From Theristus sp. LFF4_11 (taxonomy: Eukaryota; Nematoda; Chromadorea; Monhysterida; Xyalidae), in the NCBI GenBank assembly GCA_030248135.1, contig JASANC010003630.1, forward strand, positions 1 through 64,000: a stretch of DNA of 64,000 nt, in the 5' to 3' direction. The position numbers and the translations under genes are program-made. Of the stretch, positions 12,901 through 26,000 are shown piece by piece. Every line of letters begins with the position of its first letter. The first letter of the stretch is position 1. Under the pieces are notes generated by a model. The model searched no databases. It was not told the DNA's origin and worked only from the letters and a program-made list of their open reading frames with translations.

Positions 12901-13958
12901 TTTTACATGTTGGGCAACAAAAATGGCTGTTAATAATCTTAATAACGATTTTGTTAATCACCTGCTGGTCATGTTGGGTTGTACTGTATTGTGTTGTTGT
13001 AATTCATGTTTTTCGTTTGCTAATTTCAGTTCTGTGCTTGCTTGTTTTCGTTGCTGTGACAAATCAAAACGCATGGCTTCTGTCATTTGACATGAAGTGG
13101 CTTTTTTGTCACTTCAACATTTCAGACATTTGAAAGAAAAAGCCAAGTTTTGCTCCATTTTTCTTCAGAACAAAACAACGACATGGTCTGGGTGAATCCG
13201 AATCCGAAGCCGAAGAAGGCGCAACCGGACAAAGGCACCTCGTTCTGGGGCGATCCGCAGTCGCAGGGTGAGATCAAGCGCTGGAAGGCTGCCAATGACG
13301 AGCCGGCGACGACCAGCGCAAACATGTCCACCAATTCATGTCAGTTCGGTTTTATTCGGCACATTTGAATGACAGGTCATGCGCACCAATAAAGAACTTC
13401 CAAACATGGCACACAGACGAAATGTGGTTTATGTATTGAAGAACAGAGCTCACGAAAGAAAAATAGGAGATTGGGGCGACAAGAAAAGCTATTTCGCCAC
13501 AACGTTTGATTTCAACGAAACCCGATACACCCGTTCTTTTGAGTCTTGACAGTAATTCAAAGTTTCGCGCGCCCTGTATTCCGCGCAAAAGTGACAGGTT
13601 TTAACGACCCAATTCACTCACAGTGCGCGTGTGTGTTTTACAGCCGGCGTCGGCAACAGCAGCGTCTGGGACAGCAGTCCGGTGGCGCCGACAACGAGTG
13701 CCACCCCAGTGGCAACGTCGTCGCAACACCAATCGACCACCACCAACGGATGGGGTGATCCGATCGTGACGACCTCCGCCGCACAGGCCGCAGCACCGGA
13801 GTGGCATGCCGCCGCCGCTGCACAGTCGACCACGGGATGGGGTGGGCAGCCGCAGCCGGCGAAACTGGTCAGTGGCGTTCGTATGCGACGGCCGCTTTGC
13901 TGAAGTGCTCGTCTGAACACGCGGCACGTGGCTGTGCTGGCTCGCAAGCACATGCGCG

Positions 13959-13998
<40 letters not shown>

Positions 13999-16900
13999 GT
14001 GTGTGCGTGCGCATGTGTTTGTTTGTGATTGTGACTGCGCAACATTTACTGTGTTCAGAGTGCAAAGCAAAGTGTCCATTCAGACTAGAACTTGAAAATT
14101 CACATGGCATTAGTGCATGTTCAGCAACAGATTGCTATGCACTGCACTTCTCGCTGATTGGCCGTACAGTAAAGTATTCTGAACTAGTATTCCGCTAGTC
14201 GACTGAACCAGTGCACAGTAACAAGCGTAGAAAACAAGTTTACGTGCCCCGCACACGCACACACGCATGGTTGTGTTTGTTTGTGCGTTTTCGTGTTCTG
14301 TTTCTTTTTAATTTTGACAGTTGAAAGACAGCTTTTCCATGCGTTCTGACTTTTCGTTTCGGTGGAATAACTACCGCATCGTGTTTTTGTAGATCGTGCT
14401 GTTTTTTCATCTTTGTTTGAAAAAGTCACAAGTCTTTGATTTCCAGTTTTATAGCACAATGCTGACGTTTGTTTTGTCATGCATTTGAGCGCACCCTTGA
14501 GACTGATTGACTGCATTCACAGCGCAGGTTTCTGATTAATCAAAATATCAAGGTTCCCGGTTGATAAAAAAAAACAAAATATAAATGGTTTGATTGTGGT
14601 CAGAACAATTGCGAGAGAATTTGAATGCAGTCAGCCAGTTTTCTCTGCTAGCGTGCAGTTTTGTCGGCAACACAAACGGCGTGTTCTGTGTGTGTTCGAC
14701 GTAACGAGCATTCTGATTGGTAATTTTGTGCAGAGTCCCAGCAAATCGACACCGACACCATCGACCGGCTGGGATGCCCCGATTCGTCCCGCTGGCTCAT
14801 ACAGCGCTCAACCGGCTGCGGTACACCAACGACAGGTAGCCAAAGAGCATTGTGGTCGGCTGCTTCTGTCGGTGTTGCCACTTCTGTTCAGTTCTCCTAA
14901 ACAATTCACGATAATCTTAGCACTAGCAGCTCTTTTTTTATTGTTTCACTGATTTTCTCAGATGATGCGTTGCTTTGTTTTTTGTTTATTATTATTATTA
15001 TTATTATTCTGATGGTTTATTGTTGTGCATGCGCACAATTGAGTATGTCAGCTTGACATCCAAGCATTTGAGCAACCTCTAAAGTTTGCATCTGAATGTT
15101 TTGTGTTTCAGGACACCACCGGCAGTCTGCATCCGAGTGCTGGCTCAGTGGACGTATTTGGCTCGAACGCAAGCACACCGATGACGCCCGGCGGCGTGAA
15201 CAAGGTGACACGTCAGCACCTTGTTTTTTTACTTTTGAACTTGTCTTCTGTCTGAAATTCACAAAAAACGGTACCTTTTGTGTTCCACACCACACAAACC
15301 GCTACCACCACAAGTGTTGATTATTATCATTATAAGCCTGTTTTAGAAGAAACGCAGAAATATCGGTGTCTTTTCTCGCGGCGTGGAGCCAATCTCAGTC
15401 CACTTCTCTTTTTAAAACAATAGACAGCAACTGCCCGTCAGAAGCATATAATTGAATTGTGACGGTGCGGCGACTTCTCGTTGCAGCCGATGGGTCTGGG
15501 CAGCCACAGTGTGGTCGGCACACAACAAGTGCAACAACACCAACAGCATCAGCCGCCGCCGCCAGCACAGCAGCACCAACAAAGCAGTGCGCCGCAGTTG
15601 CCGCCGTCGAACGTGATCAGCAGCCAGACGCACGCCGCCGCCGCCAACATCGTCGCTGGGGTGCCCGCCAACGGGCACACGAATCTGCAGCAGCTGACGC
15701 AGCAGATCGCCGATCAGCTGCGTGTCGCCGTCAGCAAAGGTACTGCGCAGGTTTGCGAGGAGACACTGGTCAAGTAGACTCAAGTGGCTGGCAGGTGGGA
15801 ACGAGTTCGGAGAGGTTGATGCTGCATTCATTCAACAGACTGATCATGGCCGCATTTGCTCCCCTTTTAACGATCACCGCTTTTTGTGCTCTGAGCAAGT
15901 GGTTTTTATTTCAATCGTAATCGACCGCCGGGCCATGTTATACGTGTCATTACCTGGCCAGGCGTACTCTGTGCGTAGAAGAGTGCAAGCACAGCCGCTG
16001 TGTTGTGTGTAGCTAGCTAGTAGTATTAGCTCTCAGCTCTCTCTCAGCTAGTAGTATACTACTGTGCTTTTTTATTGCCGCTTGCTTGCTCAACACAGCA
16101 CACGTGAGCACACATGTTTTGCGCTGTTGCCTAGCCCTGGCGCACCATAACATTTTCGCGTCGTTTCTCGTTATTTCCGCCTATATACCCTTTCGAAGAA
16201 TTCTCGGCACGTTTTACTTTTGAATTGAATTTTCTGTTTTCTGCTACAATTTTGCTCGCGAAGAGGGGTTGGAGATGAGATGAGAAAGTCTGATTGTTTT
16301 GGTGAAATGCCGCGATGACATTTTTTATGAAAATGATTGTTCGTTACAAAAACGGAATGAATGTGACTTATGTCCAAATGGCGTGGCAGCATGCTTCTTC
16401 ATCACCTGTTGTCTGGTTATAATGCAGCTGTAAGCGTTATTTTTACAAGCTTGTTGATAAGGCGGGCTATAAAGGATGGCTATTGCCAAGAGAATGGATT
16501 GCATGACAATATGTTTGGGGAAAATATTGCGAGACACGAAAAAATGAAGAGCGAAACAGTTTATTCATCAGGCGTAGGATGTGAGAGTTCATCAGAATTA
16601 TGAGATCTTGTAAGAGCTCCTGAAGTCACAGACGACCAGCAACATAACAGCGGTTTTTCAATGTTGTTGTTGTTCTCTCGTGCAGGTCTGATCAACTTCG
16701 ACATTCTCCACCAACGCCTGCAGAAGGAGACGTTGCTGCTGTTGAACAACCTGCTGCAACGGGTGCCCCGTCTGGAGCAGGCCAACCGCGAGCTCGAATC
16801 CGTCCGTCAGCAGCCTGCGAGCGAGGCGCAACAACGCGAGCTGCAACGGCTGCTGCACGAGATACACCGGCTGCAGCAGGAGATCGCCGAATATCAGCGG

Positions 16901-19900
16901 CAGATCAACGGCTCCGCGTCGTCGTCGTCGGCGGCGCCACCGTCCGCACCGATCGCCACGATGGCCCCGGGCGCTGGCACGGCCACGTCGCCAACGGACG
17001 CGGTCGGATCGAACGAGAGCGGATCGAAGTTGATGGTCGGTTGTGCTTGCGTTGCTTCTGGTAAATGATTGCAATTAAGAAAAACCAAGAAATAGTGTCG
17101 TGCCATCTCTAGAGTTCATGATGTGGTAAAATTACGAGATCTGAAAATTGTACACAGTCGAACACTGTAAATCATGGGCAATCAGCTAATTGATTGGCTT
17201 CGTTTTTAATCGAGCTCACTTATTGGTCCAACGAACTCGATGCAACCAATCAGCATGTCAGATTCAAATGTCTGAATAGCCTAAACTAAATCTGAGTGTT
17301 TTGTTTTTTTGACATCAACGACAACATCATTTCATCGTGATTCATATTTCCACAACAGAAATGGATCACAAACACATCGAAGAGCTCCGACTCGGACCTG
17401 CTACAAGAAGGCATGGGCAAATTGATTCTCGATGATTCGAGCAACCCGTGGGCCTCGGGCAAACTGAACGCGAACGGTGCAGATTGGAGCCCACCAAACA
17501 CAAATGTGGAAAATGGTAACGTCTTTCAATTGTAATTCTGTCAACAGTTGCTGCAGCCGAGCTGTAGACGATCAGCGGATTGGCTGCCTTTTGAATTTGA
17601 CTCAATGATAGCTCTAACCAGCTCGATGCAGCAATTCAGCATGTCAGATTCAAATGGCAGGATGCACAAAAGGCTCGAGCTGATTTATTACAGCAGATGA
17701 CAAAATGCGCTGAAACCATGACAGGTTCATGCGACGACCAATCAGCGAACGGCAAAGACGACAGCACGAACAAGGACGACCGAACGAAGGCGGGCGCGGA
17801 CACGGCTGGCGGCGGTGCGGCGACGGGCGGCAGTCCGGATCGGGAGCAGAGCGGCTCGACGCCGACATCGAACGCGACAAACTCAACCGCCGGCGACGTC
17901 GTCACCATACAGGAGTTTGTGCCCGGCAAACCGTGGAACTGGCGCGATCCGAATGAGGTCTGAAAGCAGTGTTGGCCTTTTTTATCAGAAATACTATTGG
18001 CTTTTCACAGCTGTATCATAAAGCTGATTGGCTGTTCACAACTTTATTACAAAGCTCATTGCTCTAGCTGCTAAAATGTTAAAATTATTGATGTCGCATC
18101 AAATTTGCAAACTTGATTTCAAAATTGAGCATTCTCTTCAAGTTTCACCTGCAGTATCAGCATTCACTTTAGATCGCAACGGACCCCAACGCCACGCCGG
18201 GCAGTCTGAAGCAAAACAATCCGTTCTCGGTGCCGAATCTAGCGAATCTAGTCAACGCCGTCGGTGCCGGCGCATCCGGCTCGCAGGCCAGCGGCCATTC
18301 GACGCCGACGAAAATGAGTGGATCCGAGCCAAGGGTTCGTTAATGCTATTGTGCGTGCGGTGTGTAGCTTTGAAACGTAAAGTCTACAAGATAAACGCAA
18401 GACTTGCTTACTTCATTGAGTACGTATGGTGCATGGACATGAAATTACAGTGGTACAGTACGCGAGTTAATACAAATACATTGATCACAACCTTTAGTGG
18501 AATGGTGCAGTGAACTCATTTTTAGAATCCAGCTGGCTATTGAAGTTGCACTGCATTTGAATCGAGCTCGTTGAAGTTGTCTTTGCCTGTATTATGATTA
18601 TGATTTGTCCTCTCTCAGATGCCATTCGGCATGTCACCTGGCGGCGGCAGCGATCTGTGGGGCAGCCAGCAGCAGCGCTCACGACCACCGAGCACCCTCG
18701 GCCAACCATTCCCGCAGTCGGCGGCCGCGAGTCAACCGCCGGGCGCCCGTATGAATCCGTACAGCCGCACGATGTCCAGTCCCGGTCAGCAGACAGCCGG
18801 CTACAACGCTCCACTCGCGTACTGGGTCGTTATGCACAACCTGCAGACGGTTCGTGATCGGTTTTGCGTCTGCGTGTTTGCGTCAGTTTGCTGATTGCGT
18901 GTGAAACACGCTTTCAATGTAAACTGCGTTTCCCAGCGGTGTTCAAACGAAACCGGGCGAGTGGTACAAAATTGCGGTTCGGCTAACGCGTGCTGGCAGT
19001 GGACGCTGCTGAACGCAGCTGGGAAACGTGGTTGAACAAATGTTGATTGCAGACTGTATTGTTTGCTTGTTGCGTTTGCAGGTGAACGAGCAGACAGTAG
19101 TGAAGGCGTGCAACAACTTTGGCAAACTCGTCAGTTTCTTGCCGCAGCCGGCCATGGGCGCTGTGTTCGTTCGCTTCCAGGAAATACCGAACTGCCCTCG
19201 CGAGCAGACGGTCGCGCAATTGGCCAGGGAACTAGCACAACATGGCAAGTGACAATGCAATGACACTGCACTGCTTGCATTAGTATTCTTTTTTGTAGCC
19301 TCGACTAAGAGTCGAACTCAGGTCTCTGGTATGTCGAATAAGCGCGTGAGACCGCTTGACCACTGACTCTCATCTCCCCTCAGCCGTTCTCTCACTTTCG
19401 ATCCTCCTTTCGATCGTGTGCCTGCCACATTTTCGGACCAACGCTGTTTCTTGGATCATTGCAGGCGTGCAAGTGCAACCGGCGAAGGACGCCGATGTTG
19501 AACGTCTGATGTCGGCCGTGGCACAGCAGCAACAGAGCAAACAAATGGCAGCCAGTGGCGGCCAACAACAACAACAACAACAGCAGCAGCAGCAACAGCC
19601 GTGGCCACAACAGACGCCACACCCTGCTGGCCCTGCACACGGCCTGCCCGCACTCGACGCACACGCCGGCAACCCGTGGAGCAGCTCAGCGCCGCCCGGC
19701 TTCCCGCCGGCCGCGAGCTCTGCGCCCGGAGCCGCCATGCCGGACATGATGGAGTTTAGAGGTCAGTGGGCGAACGGTTTCACTGAAATGTTTTTAGCGA
19801 GTGCACTAATTTTCTTCTTTAGGAGTGTAAATCTGAATTGAATGAAAAAAATGCAATAAACGATGATGATGATGATGATGATGATGATGACGACGATGAT

Positions 19901-20020
19901 GATGATGATGATAATGATGATGATGATGCAGGCATGCCACCACCGGCGATGCCGGACAGCACCAATGCGTTGATGCACAGCGCTTTCGGCGGTGATCACA
20001 CTGGTGCCGGTGGCTTTTGA
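9954..20020 (+). CDS. GW182/TNRC6 family miRNA-silencing protein
   Basis: GW182 proteins bind Argonaute through tryptophan motifs and recruit deadenylases to miRNA targets. Eighteen exons join in phase (1287 residues): 9954-10040, 10572-10835, 11080-11317, 11510-12009, 12258-12507, 13169-13339, 13644-13867, 14734-14835, 15112-15204, 15487-15739, 16686-17035, 17359-17515, 17725-17957, 18173-18334, 18619-18849, 19082-19244, 19465-19761, 19932-20020. The first two thirds carry scattered W motifs (MWGAG, GGWGAP, VGWGGP, TWGQQ, SFWGDP..IKRWK, NGWGDP, TGWGGQ). GLINFDILHQ opens a leucine/glutamine-rich coiled coil at about 728-800. PGKPW and DPNATPGSL (about 964-985) match the TNRC6 segment before the RRM. 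An RRM follows (YWVVMHNLQ to VERLMSAV, about 1093-1185), then a Q-rich/GMPPP tail. The intron after 19244 has a GC donor (GGCAAGT). The donors at 12009 and 12507, and a possible small extra exon near 10347, are uncertain. Confidence 0.93.
13960..13998. repeat. (CA)n microsatellite
   Basis: About 18 CA dinucleotides in the intron after the exon ending at 13867. Confidence 0.95.
17153..17290. mobile_element. Decayed MITE of the GTCGAACTC family
   Basis: This intronic stretch starts AGTCGAACACTGTAAATCATGG and continues GCAATCAGCT, the same terminal words as the MITE at 28888-29025. The rest (GATTGG, CGAGCTCACTTATTGGTCC, CGATGCAACCAATCAGC) recurs in degraded form in other introns at about 10206-10262, 12139-12200, 17550-17655 and 36350-36425. 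This is a dispersed repeat of which several copies sit in introns of GW182 and PHKB. Confidence 0.5.
19297..19372 (-). repeat. tRNA-like sequence (pseudo-tRNA or SINE head) in a GW182 intron
   Basis: On the minus strand there is a type-II-tRNA-like D arm (GTGGTCAAGCGGTC, a good A box) and a T arm with CTGAG/CTTAG stem around loop TTCGACT (B box). The 3' side would need GCCTCGA at the 5' end to close an acceptor stem, and that is absent. The anticodon stem pairs poorly. So this is a tRNA relic or SINE head, not a functional gene. It sits inside the GC-AG intron 19245-19464. Confidence 0.55.
19864..19930. repeat. (GAT)n microsatellite next to the last GW182 acceptor
   Basis: About 21 GAT triplets with few interruptions run directly into the splice acceptor (GATGATGCAG) of the final GW182 exon. 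The usual pyrimidine tract is therefore replaced by purine-rich repeat, which may make this splice site weak or length-sensitive. Confidence 0.9.
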
Positions 20021-23000
20021 GCCAATCAACGTACAACCTCGCACACTCAACGTCATCAACGTCAACACACAGACACCTGGGTTCCCTGCTGTACTATAGC
20101 TTTCAAATAATCATGAACATCTCTCTCGCTGTCACACCATTCACAACGGCCGCTGCATATTTCAATATGGAACACTTGTCGATTGAACATTTCAACGTTT
20201 ATACACTGCCCAAACGAGCGAGAAAAAACTTCTCGCCGGGCAAAATAATTCGCGTTTGTGGTTTTTATTTTCTGTTTGTTTTCTTGTCGACAAAACATAA
20301 CTATTGGAAACGAGAATACACGTCGCTCAGAGTTTTATAATTCATGTTATAAATGCGTTGCTTTTCGGTCAAACAAACAATGTCATTGTATCTCTGGACT
20401 TTATTGTGTTCAATGAGTGCGTACTTTGTCATTCATTTTTGTTTGTGTTATTTTATTGACATTATTATACCGCAAAACAACTGTGTTCATCAACTTCGGG
20501 GTCTTTTTTCGTTTAGTTTCTGTGTGTACAGCAGTCAACTTGTTTCGCTAACGTTTGTTTGTTGATCTTTCAGAAACCAGTGTGCAAAAATAGTGTGAAT
20601 ATAAATTTTGGAGAGAATTTCAAGAAATTACAATAAACGAAGTTCCAGAAATCAATTGTGATGTTATTGAGTTGTTTCTTGTTCAGTTTTAAAGCGTAGT
20701 TATTCGAACGCTTGCAGGGACTGTAGAACGGTTGGCTTTTCACCTTTTATTTGTCATCTCCCCATATATTGGTAGTTTCCAAAAATTGACCATTCAATTC
20801 ATTCATGTATGGTATGCTTCGTTTTGTTCTTTTTGTCATCTTAGAGAATGGCTCATTTTGTCATATTTTTTCTTGGACTGACTGTGCTTTTTCGTTTCTT
20901 TTATGCGAATTACACATTTTGTGACGGTATAATTAAGATAATGGCATTAATTGACTGAATAGTGGAATATCAAGTCCTTATGCGTTTTCCCCATTTCAAA
21001 CACAAACCAACAAAACCACCAAATATTGACTGTGTTACATTTGTTTCTTTGTATTCGTCACCGACATTGTGTGTTAACGTTTTTAGTATTATTTTTCATT
21101 TGCGTGCTTTCCTGTTGTGCGTGTTAGTTATCATTATTTCGTCGCATTCTAATCGACTGAGAACGTGTTTTTTTATTAAGTCCTCCGGTCGCTGTTTCAA
21201 GTTTTGCAGTTTGTTCAAATTATTTTGAAAAGCTTGGGCACCTTATGATTTTGTGAAAAACGTAACGTACCTAACACCGCGTGCTGCCCTGTTCCAAAAC
21301 CGTGTGCATTGAAGCTTGTGGTCATTTTCTGTCTGGTAGTTTCTTCGCGCTCCTGTTTGATTCATGTTATTTATATCCCCCATCAGTAAAAACGTTCATT
21401 TGGAACAATTTACAGAACGGTTCGCATTAGTTAGGGTTCGCTGTGGGCGCTTTGTTTTCAAATAAATCTGAATCGAGATTTTCATTTTTTTTGAATTAAT
21501 AACTGCTTATCACTTTCCAACAGAACAAAAAAAAATATTTTGTTTGGAGCATTTCGATTGTCACTGAACTGTTCACTCGTGAACATGATTCGAAACACGT
21601 TCGACATAGTAGCAAAGATGATCCATTCTTTTTTAAACCTGCGACAATGCCAATCAGAACCTGCTAACATGCATGCAGGAGCTACCCATTATGCGCTTTA
21701 ATGACAGCCATAAAGCTAGCCACTAAGATAAAGCGAATGCGCCTTTCAATGCGACAAAGTTTTGCAGGCATCGATCAAACACCCAAGTTGTCACGTCAGG
21801 ATTTCTAATGAGGTGCCCATCAAAATTGTGTGTATCATACTGATTCAATGTGACCATGCCAAGCCCGTATGTACCCATTAACTGTTCGCTTGTACAAGTG
21901 ATTCTCAACATCTTGTCTCTTCACACCATTATCTCACTGCTGGTTTTTAGGTTCATCATGAGAAACATTGCCTCTGTCCGTGATATCAACTGAGGGCCAC
22001 GTATAAATGAGCCGACATCGTCTTGCATTAAATTTTGGTTGCTTTCTTATTCTATCGTGCTGTAGATAACTATTACCAGTGATTGATTGAGTTCTGTTTT
22101 GTAAAAAATGTATTTCCTATTTTTCCATGGTATCTCGCTTTGATCGGGTTGTTATCTCCATTCAAACCAGAGTATATTTTCAACATTTTTCATTATTTTA
22201 AAAACATTTTAACACCTAAACAGATTCGCTCCGGCACTATCACTATAACTGGCATCATTTCCACATCATTGACTTGCATCGTTTTCTTCCCGTGATGATG
22301 GAGGCCTCATTTCCGTAGTTGGCCAAGTGTGAATTTGGAACTAGTGCTATTCGTTAATTTTTAGTTTGGCTTACTCGCTCCTCAATCGATTTCACTAAAT
22401 TAGACGCAATGAAAAAGTTTAAAAACAATGCATCCAGCCTTACGCTCGATATTGCTCAGTTTTGTTTCTTCAGTCAACATTCATTTTTGTGCTGTTTGTT
22501 CCTTTGCTCTGTCACACTTGTCGTGGGCGTTGATACATTGTGCTTCTTGTTTCCAAATACTTCACATCATGCACCTCTGACTGCGCTGTATTGAAGGAAA
22601 AACTTTAGAATAGAATCATTTATGGATATTTCCCCTCCAAAGTTATGCATTTTTTGTTGACATTTTGCTCCTTGTGTTCATCCGTCTGACCGTCTCCAAA
22701 TAATTTATCACAGATTAAAAGTTATTCGTAAGATAGCAATGCAACAGCATTTTCAACTGTGGCCTGTTCAAACTGTAAACGTTATAACGTGCTTCATTCT
22801 TCTCTCAAGGTAGTTTTCACAATGTTTCCGAAATATCGGTCAATTCAAACTTCAATCATCGCTGATTTATACTCAATAAGCATACTTGCCCTTGATTCAA
22901 GCATTTTACGCGCCTGTAATTACCATGAATTTCGTTTTTCCAATGCTAAAATATCATAATACTTGCTTTTGTTGTCAATCGATATGATCAACATCAGGCG

Positions 23001-26000
23001 TTAAATGGGCTTAGTGAAGGTATTTTTAAGAATAGAAATATTTCCAGTCAAGTCAACCGAATTATGATGAATGAGTCCGTTTAACTGCTTCTCCGCACGT
23101 GCTTTCCAATATATTTCTAGTCGTGTGCTACTTAGTTTCTTCAAAAGTTCCGTTCCATTTGCTTTCCAACAAAAGTTGTGTTTGACTAAACGGCCAATAT
23201 GTGGTAGCTAAAATGAGTATCTCGTTAACAAATCATCTCTGAGTGCAATTGTTCAAACGCAAAATCGTACCAAATCGTCATCAAACTAATTTTGATTCAA
23301 TCTAAAGCTACCAAACCTTTTGACTTTGTTTTGAATTCCGCAAGCATTTCAATTTGTCAGATTTTGAGAATGAACATTTGCACGTTGTCCTATTTAAAAT
23401 CTTCAATAAATGTTCTTTTTTCTTTGCTTAAAAAGGCATCAAACTAACCCGTCTCATGATCTTTTCAACAAGATGTTGTTTGTTGCGATTCTTTGTCTCC
23501 GTCAAAATAGTAGTGCAAAGCAATTTCTTTAAGTCACATGTGAGATATCAACTATCGATTGATGTTCGGTAGTATATTTGTAGTTCTTATCAGGGGTGTA
23601 CATGCGTCAATGAAAAGTTTTAACTGAAGATAAAAAAACTCCAAAATCTCCCCACGGTTTTTTCAGTCTATCACTTATTTTTGTTCACTTTGTATTCATC
23701 TTTTTTAAAGGATTGCAGCTCAACAGTTCACAAAATAGCGACACGGAATTGCAGCATAAAAATTAAAATAAAATTCAAATTATAAAAAAATAAAAAAAAA
23801 TAAAACAACAAAAAACTATAAAACAAAAAAACGCGATTCTGTGTTCGGCTGTTGTTGTGAGTTTACATGCGCCATTTTCAGTTAGAGGTGTTCAAATTTC
23901 ACATTGTCTTTATGCCCATTCTACTCATTAAAACTGCGAAGCTAACTACCACTTGACAACATTTTTCTGTAAAATCATGACGTGACAGTGTTACTCTATA
24001 TCTGTGTGTGGTGATACTTTGTTATAGCGATTAATGATAATAGTACACATTGTATATGGTCCATCAAAAGCAGATCTGTCAGATTTGAAACCAAATTTTT
24101 GTGTTTTCCAATTGAGAATTTCCGTTTCTGCTCAAAAACAATGTTTTAATTTTTCCAGTCTGTGGTTTTCAAAACAAACGATGGTGCAAGCAACCCCTTA
24201 CTTGCGTATATTAGTGCATTGGTAATTGCCATGTGTTTAAAAGAATTGTGTCCTACCGAACCGGCCAGCAACGACTTTGATGAACAAAATGATTCTCAAA
24301 TTTCCGTAGATGTCGGAAATTGATCAGATGTTTTTTAAAAATAAACTATGGTATTTTACAGGGTGCATGTGTCTCTTGTAGTATCAGTACGCTTTGCTCG
24401 CCGCCATTGTCTTTAAACCATACTTTAGTCAGTGCTTTGCGAGCGCAGCCATTGGTACCACAAAACTTATGGGTATTCCTCTTATTTGAAACTGCATTGA
24501 TTTTTGGGGCCTGTTTGCCGTGTTTTATTTGACTCTGTGTCATTCTTTTCTCAACCAAATTCAGGCACGCTATTCTACATTATCGTTTCATTTGTAAAAC
24601 CATCACAGAATTCTTTTAAAACAATCAAATGACCATTATCTACCACGCCGACGCCACATAACACCCATAATATACATGTCTGATTACCGATTATTTCATG
24701 ACTGCTCTTGGGTTGCTATTGCGTAGTGCCCACTATTTTCCTGATGTTAATTGTCAAAGTTCATAAACTTGTCACCTGATTCTCACACGGTGGATTTTCT
24801 TATTCAATATCAGTATCATCGGTTTGTGTCTATGTTCACCGTTCCAATTCGCCGTTGCTTTTTCGACAGTTTGCTTCAGGGCCAGTATATAGCACAAACA
24901 ATTTACTCAGATATACCACCAACTCTATAGAGCTGTATTGTTTGCTCCTGAAAAGCGGTAGTATCGACCTTGTTTTGTCATAGGGCCTTTTAAATAAGAA
25001 CTAAGACTTGCTGTATTATATTGTACTCTGTCCTTTTCGAAAAAGTGTGAGTATTTTGAATATTTCATTTAATTATCTGTTTGTCACGTGTCTCACTCAC
25101 TTGTTTGCATTCGCCTGGCTTACGGTTACTATCTCGATCAAGGTGAATAATCTTAGCTGTTACAAATGCTGCATTCAAATTGCAAACACTTTATAGTTAT
25201 GCTTTTATTTCCAGCAATTACGCGGTTTGCTGTGCTATTATGTTTTTCATGTTTTCTTCATGTATGTTTACGGTCATTATTTTAAATTAGTATTATGTAC
25301 CATGCCATGCGCCGCCGTCAACCAAAACTTATCAACGATTATCTATTATTATTATTTGGTAATATGGTTTAAATTTATCTTGTTTCCTCCATCATAACCA
25401 CAAAAATCTTTCCCGTTATGTTAGTCATGTACATTGAGCGTCAAAATCTTGGATCTTGTGTTCTCATGTGGACTTCTACTGTTGTAACTTGAAACAAACT
25501 TTGCCATTTAGAACATAGACAACAATCATTAACAAACAACACCGACTAAATCTGTCTGCGTCAATATCCTGAATTTTTTTATGTTTTTCCTATTACCATT
25601 GCTATAGCTGGTGTGTAAAATAACCGAACAAACTTACCAACAATGGTTGCTATTTGAAAACTTGGTCAACAATAACACTGCTCTCAACCTGCAACTACAC
25701 AGACTTTTATCTCTTTAAAAAAGTCCATACTGCTATTATTGAATCTACAAATAACTGATTCTCTGATATGCGTTCACTTAAGCACAAGAGTAGGTGTTTC
25801 CATCTGGCATGGCGTGACGGGGATGATTCGTTCGTGGAAATTTTTGAGTGTAACACATGATATGTTTTGATAATTGGTGTTTTTTTCATGTCGTGGCCAA
25901 CTCCTTTCTGATATTGTTTTTTCGATTATATTATTTCATATCGTGTGACAAAATGTTCGGCTGAAACGGAAAGATTATCGTAAATGCTATTGGGCGCCAT

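Noticed and set aside
19297..19372. Functional tRNA gene in a GW182 intron
   Set aside because: D and T arms look right but the acceptor stem cannot form and the anticodon stem is poor.
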